Shown: in pieces, positions 9,140 through 19,384 of the stretch
Position numbering within the stretch: position 1 is the first letter of the stretch
Layout: each line of letters starts with the position of its first letter
Assembly: GCF_000835495.1 (NCBI RefSeq)
Contig: NW_015622542.1
Coordinates: forward strand, 2,006,485-2,070,484
Source of the DNA: Cladophialophora immunda
Taxonomy: Eukaryota > Ascomycota > Eurotiomycetes > Chaetothyriales > Herpotrichiellaceae
DNA: 64,000 nt
Reading direction: 5' to 3'
The notes under the pieces: generated by a model
Seen by the model: the letters and a program-made list of their open reading frames with translations, nothing else
The model's database searches: none
Told to the model about the DNA's origin: nothing
Position numbers and translations under genes: made by a program

Positions 9140-11203
9140 TCAACTGCGTCCACCATAGAATTCATAGCTCCGCCGAGGCAACGACCCTTGTGGCATGGGG
9201 TACATGGTAGGCATGTGATAGTCTTCAGGTGGCGTTAGCATCGCTTGTTGTTGCACATCAGGTTGGACGGGATCATGATTGATTGGAGGGCTCGGGAGTT
9301 GAGTCATGGTTGATCCCTGATATGGAAAGGCATTTGAATCTGGATAAATGTTGCTCGGCATGCTGCCATATCCGACACTGGTGGCCGCTGGGGCATTGAC
9401 ACCGATCGTGCTGGGGTACTGTGCAGTCTCCAATTCCATCTGCCTGGTTTTCAGTCGTGAGAAGAGGACGGCCGATTCTTGCTCGAACTTTTCCCGCATC
9501 TCCGGCATTGACCAGCGATGCCGTGCAAAGTCAAGAATCTCAATGATCTTCCGGAGACAGATGGCTGCCCGTTGACCATTGTCTAGAGGTGCATTGTTGG
9601 CAAGAGGCGAGCCTTCACGGATAGCATGCGTGGTCTTGATGAGTCGATCAAAATCCGACCACATCACTTCCACAAATTTCTGTCCCACGTATTTTGCTCT
9701 ACTGATATCGGCAAATGTCAGGTATGCATGCCAGCCAACGTCCTGCGTGATCGGCTGCAGAAGATCGGCATATTGCGCCGAGTATTCGAACACAAGTTCT
9801 TTGTTGAGATCCGTCATGCTGCTTGCAGGGACGCGCTGGTTAGGTGAGACCACCAGGATTTGGCAATACAGCCTTTCAAGGTTGAATAGCATCAGATGAC
9901 GCTGTGATAGTGTCGAGGGGATGGTGGAATACCAAGCATGAATATCGTTCGATACGGAACTGGCATAGGTAGCCGCTGTGGCTAGAGGCCATTGAGACCG
10001 GGAAGACCACCTCGTGCTCTGATAGAATGCTGACTGAACGCGGCGGATGTCGAACAAATACAGGCATGGTTTAATTGAATGCTGAAAAACTTGAGATGAA
10101 GATGGGTCTGTCGCTGACTCGGGTAAAGGCACCTCGGACGCGGAATCGTCGGTAAATGAGAACGCCCGGTCAAGGGACATGCTGACGAGACGGTCCAGAG
10201 CGTACACACAGTGGAATATTCTCCGCCGCAGGTCCAATGCACTCTTGCTGATCTTGGTCTCTGGGGATGGCTCGCAGTGCAGCCCAAGATCTACCATGAG
10301 GCGGGCCGCCATGCCCACGAGGTACCAGGGATCATAGTGTGCCGGGTCTACCAATGAATACTGAACCAGCAGGAGTAGAGCTTGTACTCCGGCAATTGAT
10401 CCAGGATGTAATACGTAGCCGGCTAGTCCTCTGGCCGCCGACATGTGTTGTAACGCCGTCTTGTCATTCTCGTCTCCCTTCCGTTGCGAGCTCGAGGCAT
10501 ATGCAATGGCCAGAATCAGTCGCACATACCACACGTCCAGTGGTGTAACAGTTGACGAGATTGCGGAAGACTCATGGTAGATGCGAGACAAGCTTGACAT
10601 CAGATCCGTCTCGGAGAAGAAGGGGAACAGGACGTAGACATTTTCAAGATATTGATTGATCATGGGCGTGATGGCATATCGTGGGGGTAGCCCTCGCGAT
10701 TCAAGAGGGGGTAGCTCCTCTCTTGCCGCCGCTGAAAGGAGAAGCTTTGCAAATGACATGGTCGAGGTAAATCCATGGAAATCGCGCGATGTCGCGTTGA
10801 CGGTGAGAAAACCAAAGTCACTGACCAACTCGTCGACGTCGGAGGCTTCCTTCCGGCGGGCTCCGCTTATCTTTCGTCGCTGGGTCGGCCGCCCTGTCGT
10901 CGACTGCGTGCCGGACAGCGCTCGATGACTGGCCGCCTCTGCTCGAGCAGCATCAATCTTTTTTTGTAACCGTTGAGCAGCAGCTTCCAGGGCCGCAACG
11001 TAGCTTCTTTCCTTGCCTCGCGCAAATTCATCATTCGCACTCGTGCAACTGGTTGCTTTGCCGGATCTTTCACAAGCAGAACAAGCGGGTAATTTGCCAT
11101 CGCATTTGATTTTCGCAGAGCGACATCGTGCGCATGCAGCAACGGGTCTGGATACTCTCAGCGACGGGGCCAAGAGAGCCTCAATGGACTCGGTCTTCGC
11201 CAT
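9140..11203 (-). CDS. Zn2Cys6 transcription factor with fungal_trans domain
   Basis: Single-exon protein of 687 aa. Residues 24-53 form a Zn2Cys6 binuclear cluster (cysteines 24, 27, 34, 41, 44, 53; CARCRSAKIKC), followed by an Ala/Gln-rich coiled coil (YVAALEAAAQRLQKKIDAA) of the usual dimerisation type. The middle homology region runs from about residue 190 to 480, with YFPFFSETD-like and DVWYVRLILAIAYASS segments and a DRAFSFTDDSASEVPLP motif. The C-terminus is Gln/Pro-rich. The open frame extends 63 codons further upstream, but the ATG at 11203 gives a normal N-terminus. It is transcribed divergently from the next regulator, with 1.1 kb between starts. Target genes cannot be told from sequence, and I do not recognise a named orthologue. 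Confidence 0.88.
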   Translation of the reverse strand: MAKTESIEALLAPSLRVSRPVAACARCRSAKIKCDGKLPACSACERSGKATSCTSANDEFARGKERSYVAALEAAAQRLQKKIDAARAEAASHRALSGTQSTTGRPTQRRKISGARRKEASDVDELVSDFGFLTVNATSRDFHGFTSTMSFAKLLLSAAAREELPPLESRGLPPRYAITPMINQYLENVYVLFPFFSETDLMSSLSRIYHESSAISSTVTPLDVWYVRLILAIAYASSSQRKGDENDKTALQHMSAARGLAGYVLHPGSIAGVQALLLLVQYSLVDPAHYDPWYLVGMAARLMVDLGLHCEPSPETKISKSALDLRRRIFHCVYALDRLVSMSLDRAFSFTDDSASEVPLPESATDPSSSQVFQHSIKPCLYLFDIRRVQSAFYQSTRWSSRSQWPLATAATYASSVSNDIHAWYSTIPSTLSQRHLMLFNLERLYCQILVVSPNQRVPASSMTDLNKELVFEYSAQYADLLQPITQDVGWHAYLTFADISRAKYVGQKFVEVMWSDFDRLIKTTHAIREGSPLANNAPLDNGQRAAICLRKIIEILDFARHRWSMPEMREKFEQESAVLFSRLKTRQMELETAQYPSTIGVNAPAATSVGYGSMPSNIYPDSNAFPYQGSTMTQLPSPPINHDPVQPDVQQQAMLTPPEDYHMPTMYPMPQGSLPRRSYEFYGGRS

Positions 11204-12294
11204 GACTAAAGGAAGGAATTCGGAGGTGATAGTCAACGCATTTCTGCTCGGTAGGTTCGGTGCGCTTTGAGTTGTTTGATAACGAAACAGATGTACACGT
11301 CGGATGGGTGACAATATGGTTATCAGCCGCAGGCTGAGTGGTGCGTTTTCGGTGGTGGTAATAAAAGAGTGCGCTCTTTCCACAGAGATCAATTGATTAC
11401 AGCAATTGATTCGACAGTCTGGTTAGCGATCGACTTGAGCTGAATTGAAGACGTTGTCGTCGTCGTCGTCCGTTGTAGTTGCTGACGATGATGAATTTGT
11501 CTTGCTCTCTGATTATCGGCGAAGTTGATCATCTCCGTCCTTCGCTCATCCATTGAGGGGTCGTTTGGCACCGAGGGCACAGACCCTTTATCATTGGGGG
11601 CCCCTCTTTTGGTGGCCGCTGGGGGCCTCTGCCACCTCTGCCACCTGTTCCCCGCCCAATGGGAGCAGTGATCCAAGGACCAACCCCTATTAGACTTCAG
11701 CCGAGGGGGATCCCTGAACGCCTGGACCGCAGTGAGACCCTAGGTAAGAGTTTCTGCCCCTACGCAGACATTACAGGTAAACTCTTTGTGGTGCCCTAAG
11801 CACTTGCTGGGCGAATAGGCGTTGAGGCAGCCCTACTTGGCTGTGTGCTGGCCTCCTCAGCTCTTGGATTTCAGCTCCCGCGTCGATTCTTCAATCTGAG
11901 CTGCACAGGAGCCAGATCCCTTTGACAGGCGACTGACACTCCGGTTCGTCAACATCTATGGCCGACCGTTACATCTGGTCATAGAACCTGGATCTCTATC
12001 AGGCGAGCAGGGTAGTGTTTGTTCTGCTGAAGTCCACCTCTCACTGCTGACAGGCTCACCAGTTTTCCGCTAGGCGGTAACCCTGTGCCCAAACTCTCGA
12101 CGCAATCCAATGGAGTCTGGCCTCACCTAAAGCACTGTCCAACATCGGATCATGAGCAAACTTCCCGGGCTTTCTTTTATCACTGGCAGGCCACGCACGC
12201 ATGATGAGGAATGGAAATCGACCTCCACAGCAGAAAGCGCTCACCATCCATAACAACCTAACCGTCGACCCTCTGCCGTCGGCTTGCTGAATTG
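11204..12294. promoter_or_regulatory. Shared promoter region of two divergent regulators
   Basis: A 1.09-kb divergent region between two Zn2Cys6 genes. It includes a short TCG/GTC repeat near 11453-11473 and two GCCACCTCT-like repeats near 11630-11645. No open frame here carries a recognisable domain. Confidence 0.5.
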
Positions 12295-14888
12295 ATGGCA
12301 GACAGCGAAAATGCGACCATGGCTGACTCGCCGGAGACGGCTCGAACTCGGGACAAAGTCCACCACACGGTGACCGCCTGCGTACGATGCAGACAAGTGA
12401 GCCTCATTCTTGTCCTGCCGGGTTCCTTGGGATAGTCTGTATTGACTTGCCGCAGAGAAAGACACGATGCGACCCCGCGCTTCCCCGATGCGAGCCTTGT
12501 GAAAGGAGCAACGCGCACTGCGAATACTACGACTCGACCAAGAATAGAACCATTCCGCGAACATACATCACGTCCCTGCAGGAAACTGTGCGCCGGCTCA
12601 ATGAAGAACTCAAGGCATTGCAGAAAGAGGATGAGTATGAACCCGACCACGAGGCTATGGCGCGGGGCGCTGGCCTGGTCAAATTCAGTGAGAATGATGA
12701 ATGCCGGTTCCTGGGACCCTCAAGTGGCATTGCCATCACCCGGTTTGTCATGGAGTTCGCGAAACAAAACTCGATCCGGAGGACAATCAAGGACGTCGTA
12801 CCACAGCACGCCGCTCAAGAGATCAAAGATAAGTTTGACGCCGAGAGCAGCAAACCTACGTCGAAAGTGTACCCTCTAATCAGCTCGGTCGCTGCGCCAG
12901 ACCTCCCGAACCGTGATCTTATGGATCGCCTTGTTGAGATTTACATGGCAAAGGCACAATACATGCTCCCGCTTCTCCACGAACCCTCTTTCCGCAAGGA
13001 GCTCCAGGCTGTCTATGATGGCTCAAGAGATCCAACTCTTAACTTCCAGGTCCGACTAGTTGTTGCAATTAGCATGCAAAAGCTCGACAAGCAATATGCC
13101 GGACTTGCCGACAGCTACTACCTGGCAGCGCTCCCATTCTTGACAGGCGCTGTTCAGAAGATGGATTTGTCGACACTCCAATGCTTCGCGCTTATTGCTC
13201 AATATTCGCTGCTCACGCCGACTCGAACAGCCGCATACTGGGTGGTGGGAATCGCGGCAAGGTTATGTCAAGAGTTGGGCTTATGTGAAGAAGAGACGAT
13301 TCATCGACCGCCTTCCGGCGCCCGGCCCAATGCCCTTGAGGTGGATATGCGACGGCGATTGTTCTGGATCATAACGTCCATGGAGTACGGCCTTGCGCAT
13401 AGTCTTGGAAGGCCCAGCGCATTTGGCGTAACTGTGGACAACATCAACGTCAACTTTTTTGAGCTCTGCGACGACAAGTATATCAGTGCAGACGGACTGC
13501 TGCCTGGCCACCACCCCATTATGAAAAAGTGTATCTCAATACATTTCTTCAAGATGAGGCTGCTCCAGGCCGAGATCAGGCGGACTCTGTATCTCAAGAA
13601 GCGAGAGGTCCCTGTGCACGACCAAGATCCGTGGTTCCGCCAGATGCTGAACAAGATCGACAGCTGGGTCCAGGATTGCCCCAAGAACGACGAGGGATCT
13701 GGGTTGAGCGAGGCCTGGTTCATTGGCCGTAAGAACACCATGATCGTGTTCATGTATCGGCCCTCTCCGCAAATCCCCAGCCCGTCCCTACAGGCAGCTC
13801 AGAAATGCTATCTTGCAGCCACATACAACATCCGACTCCAGAAACGCCAAGTGGAAGGACACTTGATCGACATTACCTGGATCTTTACCCAAGCCATCTT
13901 TATGGCGCTGAACACAGTGCTCTGGTGCCTGTCGTATCCTGGAATTCGACAACAGCATCCCTTGGAAGAGGTCCAAATAGACATTCAGGACGCACTTAGA
14001 GCCATCGACCTCTGCGCTGACCGCTGGCCGGGAGTGCGCTCCGCTCAACAACTCTATGAGAACCTCGTGTTTGGCTGTCTCAAGGCTTATGAAGCCGACA
14101 GCAAGGAATCGCCCGCATCGCAATCAGATTATGTCTCTTCCACAGCGACCCATGAATTGAGTTCGGCGGCTGCGTCACAGTTTGCCAACAGTCCGGCCAG
14201 TACAACGAACACGTCCATCTATGGTGCACAATCCCCGCAATCCATTCATAGCGTGCATGTTTCAGCAAATAACCACAACTTCAAGAACGCAGCGGCTGGC
14301 TATATCGATCATTCGACGCAGCAACAATTCCATCCTCAGCCAGAGATGCTCCCTGCATCAACACAGCCAATGGCCAATCCGCAACAACAGTATATCCCTG
14401 TAACCACCCATCCATCACTTCCCCGCATTGACGCTACTTCCATGCACTACAGTCTGCCTGGCTTCGACCCACATTCCTTCCCAGCAACGACCGGCGCGGG
14501 CGCGGATGGAGGTGGTCCGTGGACAGCCGCACCTCTCATTCCAGGAGTAATACCCGGCATAACGGGCTCTCCCAACATGAACTACGATGAACTTCCCTAC
14601 CTTGCCTCCTTCGGTCACGAGTACAGTCGATACATGGGGCAATCTTTCCCTCCACCGGGACCAGCCGGGTCTTCTGGTCCTCTGGGAACAGGAGCGATAC
14701 CAGGTGCCCATCCTGAGACAGCTACCAGAGCAGGTGGCGCGGGCAACTATGCGATGCAGAGCCTGAGTTCCCAGCAACAAATGGAACTTATGGCCATTCT
14801 GGAGAGGGAACAGAGCAATGGCCAGCTGCCGGACGTGAGTGGGTTGATTAGCGATGCAACGACTTTTTACACGGCGCAATTGCCATGA
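12295..14888 (+). CDS. Zn2Cys6 transcription factor, two exons
   Basis: Exon 1 is 12295-12396 (34 codons). A 59-nt intron (GTGAGC donor, TTGAC branch-like site, CGCAG acceptor) splits the zinc cluster, and exon 2 is 12456-14888. The product is 844 aa. The join makes TACVRCRQRKTRC, completing a Zn2Cys6 cluster with cysteines 29, 32, 39, 46, 49 and 56. A leucine-rich linker (YITSLQETVRRLNEELKAL) looks like the dimerisation coil. The middle homology region includes YMAKAQYMLPLLHEPSFR, LTPTRTAAYWVVGIAARL and MRRRLFWIITSMEYGLA. The last ~270 residues are rich in Gln, Ser, Pro and Gly, a likely activation region. Without exon 1 the frame lacks half of the zinc ligands. It is divergent from the preceding regulator. 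Target pathway unknown. Confidence 0.9.
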
Positions 14889-16288
14889 CGCATGATTTTC
14901 ACTGCGCTGGCTTTATGAGATATGAGCTCCCGTCCTCTCAGCGAGGCTAGGAAAGGGAGGGAAATATTAAACAAAACAGTACAAGGAAGGGGTGGGCATT
15001 CATTCTTTGCCCGCCGGCCTTTTCTGCAGGGCCAATTCGTTCACATCGAGGCTGTCCAGTTTGTCGGTCACACGAGCTCAGGCCAAAAGAGCAGTGGCCA
15101 GTATTGGTCGATGATTTCCCTAACTTCTACTCGACACTAACGGATGTGCCGGATCTATCCAGCAGACTGGTAGCGAATCGCCCCCATTACCACTGCAGCC
15201 ATCATCTATTTCGGCATTCGGCGACTCATGCCTAAGGAGACACCGATTGAAACAAGGCTCCAAGGCAGACATGCTCCCCCATTCACCACCCTTCTCGCAT
15301 CCCAGAGGCAGACTCGAGCTGTAAGCGCGATGCGCCTTGCCTCTTGGCCTGCCAAGAGCCTAGTTTAGGGTCTCGAGGCAACGGACGGGGACGGATACAC
15401 CGCCAACAATTCTAGGAGATGATGGGAGACCAGGCAAACTGTCACGATCTGGTGGGGTTCTGTGGTTGCCTGGCTCCAGCCAAGTCCACAGCCTATTCCT
15501 CCGCCATCAATTTGACGAGAAGGGGGAAGGCCTCCATTTCGGGTGGCACACCCTCATGCTAGGCAACGCCAAGGCACTGAGTGGCGTCCAATGAACACGG
15601 CATGGAATATGTATAGAAGCGGTGGAAGGCGCAGGGATTTAGCATTCTGAACCTGCAGGGGACAACAGGACAGGCGCAAGGACGGGAGAGAATTCGAGGC
15701 GGGGCATGAGAGGGAAAAGGAAAAACGGAAACGGGAAAGGCCAGCCGAACTGTGCACCTTTGGGAGAGCCTTGGGCTGTAGGCTCTCGGGGCCCTTGGGT
15801 CTGGAACCCTTTGACCTTCGGGGTGGGCATGGTCTTGTACGTCGCGATGTCCGCTGAGGTTTGCAATGGGTTTGAGGGGACTGCAGTAATGAAACTCAAG
15901 CATACAATGCACTCACTGCGATGCAATGTCAATGTGAACTGAACGAATAAATGAACGAATGAGAAGTCCTGAGGACGCTTGAGCCCGACTCAGCCCACCA
16001 TGTGAAGAATCGATACCTATCTATGTCCCTACTTACCAAGGTAGGTAGGTACACAAAAAGTCGTCTCGCAGGGTACTATCAAGGGCGCGAGAGTCCAGAC
16101 CGCTTCAAAGCCACGCTGCCCTCCGTACCTCACGAGCGGGATGAAACAACCGACTCGGTTAATCCTGGTCGGATGCACGCATGGATAACTTTCACCATGC
16201 CAGCAGCCCGCACAGAAGTATGGTACTTTATGGATGGCTTTTTCACAGAGCCCGCGGAATTGCGTCAGGGTCTCCCTGGTGGGAACGC

Positions 16289-16340
16289 TGCGCAGGGGCA
16301 GGGGCAGGGGCAGGCCGGCAGGCAGAGGCAGAGGTGGGTG
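16289..16340. repeat. GC-rich tandem repeat (AGGGGC)n and relatives
   Basis: At least three AGGGGC units run on into GGCAGGC and GAGGCAGAGG variants. A simple-sequence tract in non-coding DNA. Confidence 0.7.
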
Positions 16341-16688
16341 GTGAGTGGTGGGTGCATGGAAAAGAAGAATAGCACCTCGTAGTAGTCAGGCGCTGGTGGT
16401 GGTAAGGATGACGATGGTGGTCGTGGTCGTGGTCGCGATGATGGATGATCGGGGTTGTGTGGCTGGTGGACAATCCAGTGGGGCATACTACTTGCCGAGT
16501 ACTTAGTGACGCAACGGAGCCAGGCTGGAACCATGACCGCCTGGGTTGAAGGATCCCCATGCTTCATCCCCCATCCAATGACGGCCGCAAACGGGCCTTC
16601 TCTTTCTGGAACAGCCGCCGACACCTGTCTATCGTCAACGGGCTGGGTTGTCAAAACTATCATTCATTCACAAAGAGACGGCCGGTGC

Positions 16689-16710
16689 CAGCCAGCCAGC
16701 CAGCCAGATA
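16689..16710. repeat. (CCAG)n microsatellite
   Basis: About five CCAG units in a row within the gene-free stretch. Likely length-polymorphic; no function apparent. Confidence 0.75.
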
Positions 16711-18061
16711 GGGCTCGCCGAAGAAAATGCCCACCCAAACACCTTTCTTCCCAAAATTCCATGCAGGGCCCCAAAAATGGGCACATCCGAGGCACCAATC
16801 CCCGACTGCCCGCTAATAATGGAAAGGGGATAGAGTAGTAAGTCAGTAGTTCGTGCTTGCAATGGGTCTTGGAGTGTGTCTGGCTGGTTCGCGAACCCGT
16901 GTGTTTGCTACTGCAGTGCGGGGGCCTGAAAGTTCCCTTGGGGGAAAAGTCGACCAGGACCAGGACCAATCCTCGTCCGCGAGCTACGTCTTCTCTCGGA
17001 AAATTGGCGTCAATGTTGCTGTGCCATTGGTGCCGTCTACTGGGCCATCTCACGGCCTTGCCGGACCGTTGAGTCAAACCACACGGAGCGAGGGAGGAAG
17101 AGCGTGGATGGATTGGTCGGTGATCACATTGTGCTGCACAGCCACGCCGTTCCAGTTTGGTGGCCTTGCCGTCTGGTGAACCAGCCACACAGAGCCTTTT
17201 CGCATGCATTTGGCGTTCGATTGCGATTTGCGACGGAATGCAGGGTCAGGGCGACGCCTACTGAGACGTAGTCTTCCCGCCCATGTCTTGTTAGTCCTGG
17301 TTCAGGTGAAATGATATGAAGACACACGCAACGGCACCTAGCACGTGCCTTGGGTAGGTTCTTTTGGTATACAAGTGGAGCATCCATCTATCGGGGCATC
17401 AGCCACACGAGCCTCAAGGTGTGGCGTCGTCTGTCTGCGATTGGCCCTTGTAAACTGACCTAATCCCTCTTTGGGGTGTTGGCGCGCAGGGGGGTCAGTT
17501 TTGACTTTAGTGCCTTAATATTCTGACGCATATCGGCCAATCAGCGTGTTCCGCGGACTCCGAAAGCCCGATGAGCCTGAGGCTGAGCAACATGGGCCCT
17601 ATTGCGAGGCCTTTTGTCCTTGTCCACAGGACATGACGGCACCAGACGGCGCCGCTCCACCAGCCGCTAGGAAACCCACTACAGAGCAAAGAGCCGCAAA
17701 ACCCAATAACTTTTGGCATCAAGCGGGCTCGACGTCCTCTCACATCAAGGCCGCGTCCACGGGTTGCCCAGCCTCGAGTCCATATCACTAACCACACCCC
17801 TCGGGATGAATGCTTCGTTTCCTTCAAAATCCCAAGTCTCCCAGACTCATCTGCCTCGCAACTTGCACTCAATCTCCGAAACCTGGATCCGTCCAAATGC
17901 TTTTCTTCACAGTCTCTCCTTCCACATCCTTGACATTCGTCGCTCCTGTTGTTTCCCTTGATCCTTGACCGCTGGCCGGGTTTCCTTTTCGTCCTTCCCA
18001 GCTGTGGGATTTGCCCTTGGCGCGCTGACTGATTGGTTGTAATCTCTTGCCACCTGCCATC

Positions 18062-19384
18062 ATGGATCATTTCAGCATTTCGTTCTCGACCCCGGATGAG
18101 GGCCATCAGCCGCTCGCTTCGCTGGTCGGACTGATCGACAGTCCACCGGAATTGGAAATCCGATATCCTGCCCAAATGGGATTCCAAGCGCGGGCGCCCA
18201 TCGCCACCCCAATGGACCAAGCACATGCATTCCAACCAGCAACTTGGCGACAGGTCTTTGAACAAAGCCGGTTCCCCTTGTCGAGTGACAATTCACAGAC
18301 CTCCCAGTCACATCGCCAAACGTCAAACTCAAACACTATCATGGCCTCAATTATGGGTCGACATGACATTGCAGCCTTTCGAGACACGGTATGCAGCTAC
18401 CTTCGTCTGACTTCCGGATTGTGGACTGAGTTGTACAACCCTCGAGAAGATTCAACTGCGCATCACCTCCTGAAACGCTACCTCTGCCAGGAGTACGGCA
18501 GACTCCCTCCGGACTTGTGGGACTTGCTCAAGGAACTGAGAGATCAGTATGATTTCGAAAATTCGCGCTACGACTGTATCGATTTCATCTCTTCACTCCC
18601 AACGCCGGCGGCTCTGTTTCCGCAAAGTTTGGCATCTTCCGGGAGTGAGGAGCGAGATTTTTGGGGTACCAGCAGTTGGACGGCCCCTCGCGCCCTTGAG
18701 GCGAGCAGTTCTCGTGCAGCCCCAATGTCCAGTCCAGGCTCTGGCCGAGAGGTTCAGACAAGATCCACAACATCGGTGCCTGCGGCGAATGGCAGGAGAA
18801 GGTTTCAAAGTCCTTCCCATCAGAGGGCGAGGGGAAGGGCACCGAAGGGAGTGGTCTTCAGATGCTCTTACGAAGGTTGTAGGCATGATGATTTTAGAAA
18901 TGCCGGGAACATAATGAACCATATAAGCAAGTGTCATGCAGAGTCTCCGCTCGTCCACCAACATCCAGCAACATTTATGGTGCCAGCCTCATCCCCTCAG
19001 CCGAGCAATCAAGGCGACGCCACGACTTCGGTGGTTACCAATGCGAGCGACCCAACTTTCATTCGACGAAGATTGTCCCAGGAGTACGACGGCAGTGACG
19101 ATGGGACGGCGGCCGCCGGCGATGATGGCGTCAGAGACATCGGTGACATCGCTTTCACTGCTGAACAGGATGAACTCCAGGTTCATGTGGTCCAAGGAGT
19201 AATGGGTGAAGGCTCTCCAGGAGCGACTGGAACCAGCGGGCTGGAGTCCAGTTCCCTTCTGGAGGCCTTCACATTCGTTGAAGGCATTCAGGGGTCGTCT
19301 CACTATCCCCCACAGCACGAGGTTAGATATGGTCAACTTCAAATCATGGAAGACCGAAGATGGGAGACAGGCAGGAGAGGCTAG
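18062..19384 (+). CDS. Single C2H2-finger protein, paralogue A
   Basis: Single-exon 440-aa protein from ATG 18062 (context CCATCATGG). Residues ~101-182 form a predicted helical block beginning HDIAAFRDTVCSYLRL and containing LPPDLWDLLKELR. A Ser/Arg-rich linker leads to one C2H2 finger, C268-x4-C273-x13-H287-x4-H292, in the context FRCSYEGC...MNHISKCHAE. The tail is acidic and disordered. The neighbour at 22115-23245 has the same order of parts, and the two helical blocks align over 82 residues without a gap. A single finger is usually too little for sequence-specific DNA binding alone, so dimerisation through the helical block or RNA/protein binding is possible (inference). It is flanked by large gene-free regions on both sides. 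I do not recognise a named family. Confidence 0.75.
   Translation: MDHFSISFSTPDEGHQPLASLVGLIDSPPELEIRYPAQMGFQARAPIATPMDQAHAFQPATWRQVFEQSRFPLSSDNSQTSQSHRQTSNSNTIMASIMGRHDIAAFRDTVCSYLRLTSGLWTELYNPREDSTAHHLLKRYLCQEYGRLPPDLWDLLKELRDQYDFENSRYDCIDFISSLPTPAALFPQSLASSGSEERDFWGTSSWTAPRALEASSSRAAPMSSPGSGREVQTRSTTSVPAANGRRRFQSPSHQRARGRAPKGVVFRCSYEGCRHDDFRNAGNIMNHISKCHAESPLVHQHPATFMVPASSPQPSNQGDATTSVVTNASDPTFIRRRLSQEYDGSDDGTAAAGDDGVRDIGDIAFTAEQDELQVHVVQGVMGEGSPGATGTSGLESSSLLEAFTFVEGIQGSSHYPPQHEVRYGQLQIMEDRRWETGRRG

Larger units (their letters stand above)
14889..18061. other. Long gene-free stretch (3.2 kb)
   Basis: No convincing coding region on either strand. It contains short tandem repeats (listed separately), a GTAGGTAG run near 16040 and mixed open frames without motifs. 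It lies upstream of the first single-C2H2-finger gene, so a long promoter, long leader or non-coding transcript is possible. Confidence 0.5.

Noticed and set aside
17507..18265. 252-aa open frame on the minus strand
   Set aside because: Overlaps the start of the C2H2 paralogue A, Arg/Gly/Trp-rich, no recognisable domain or splice support.
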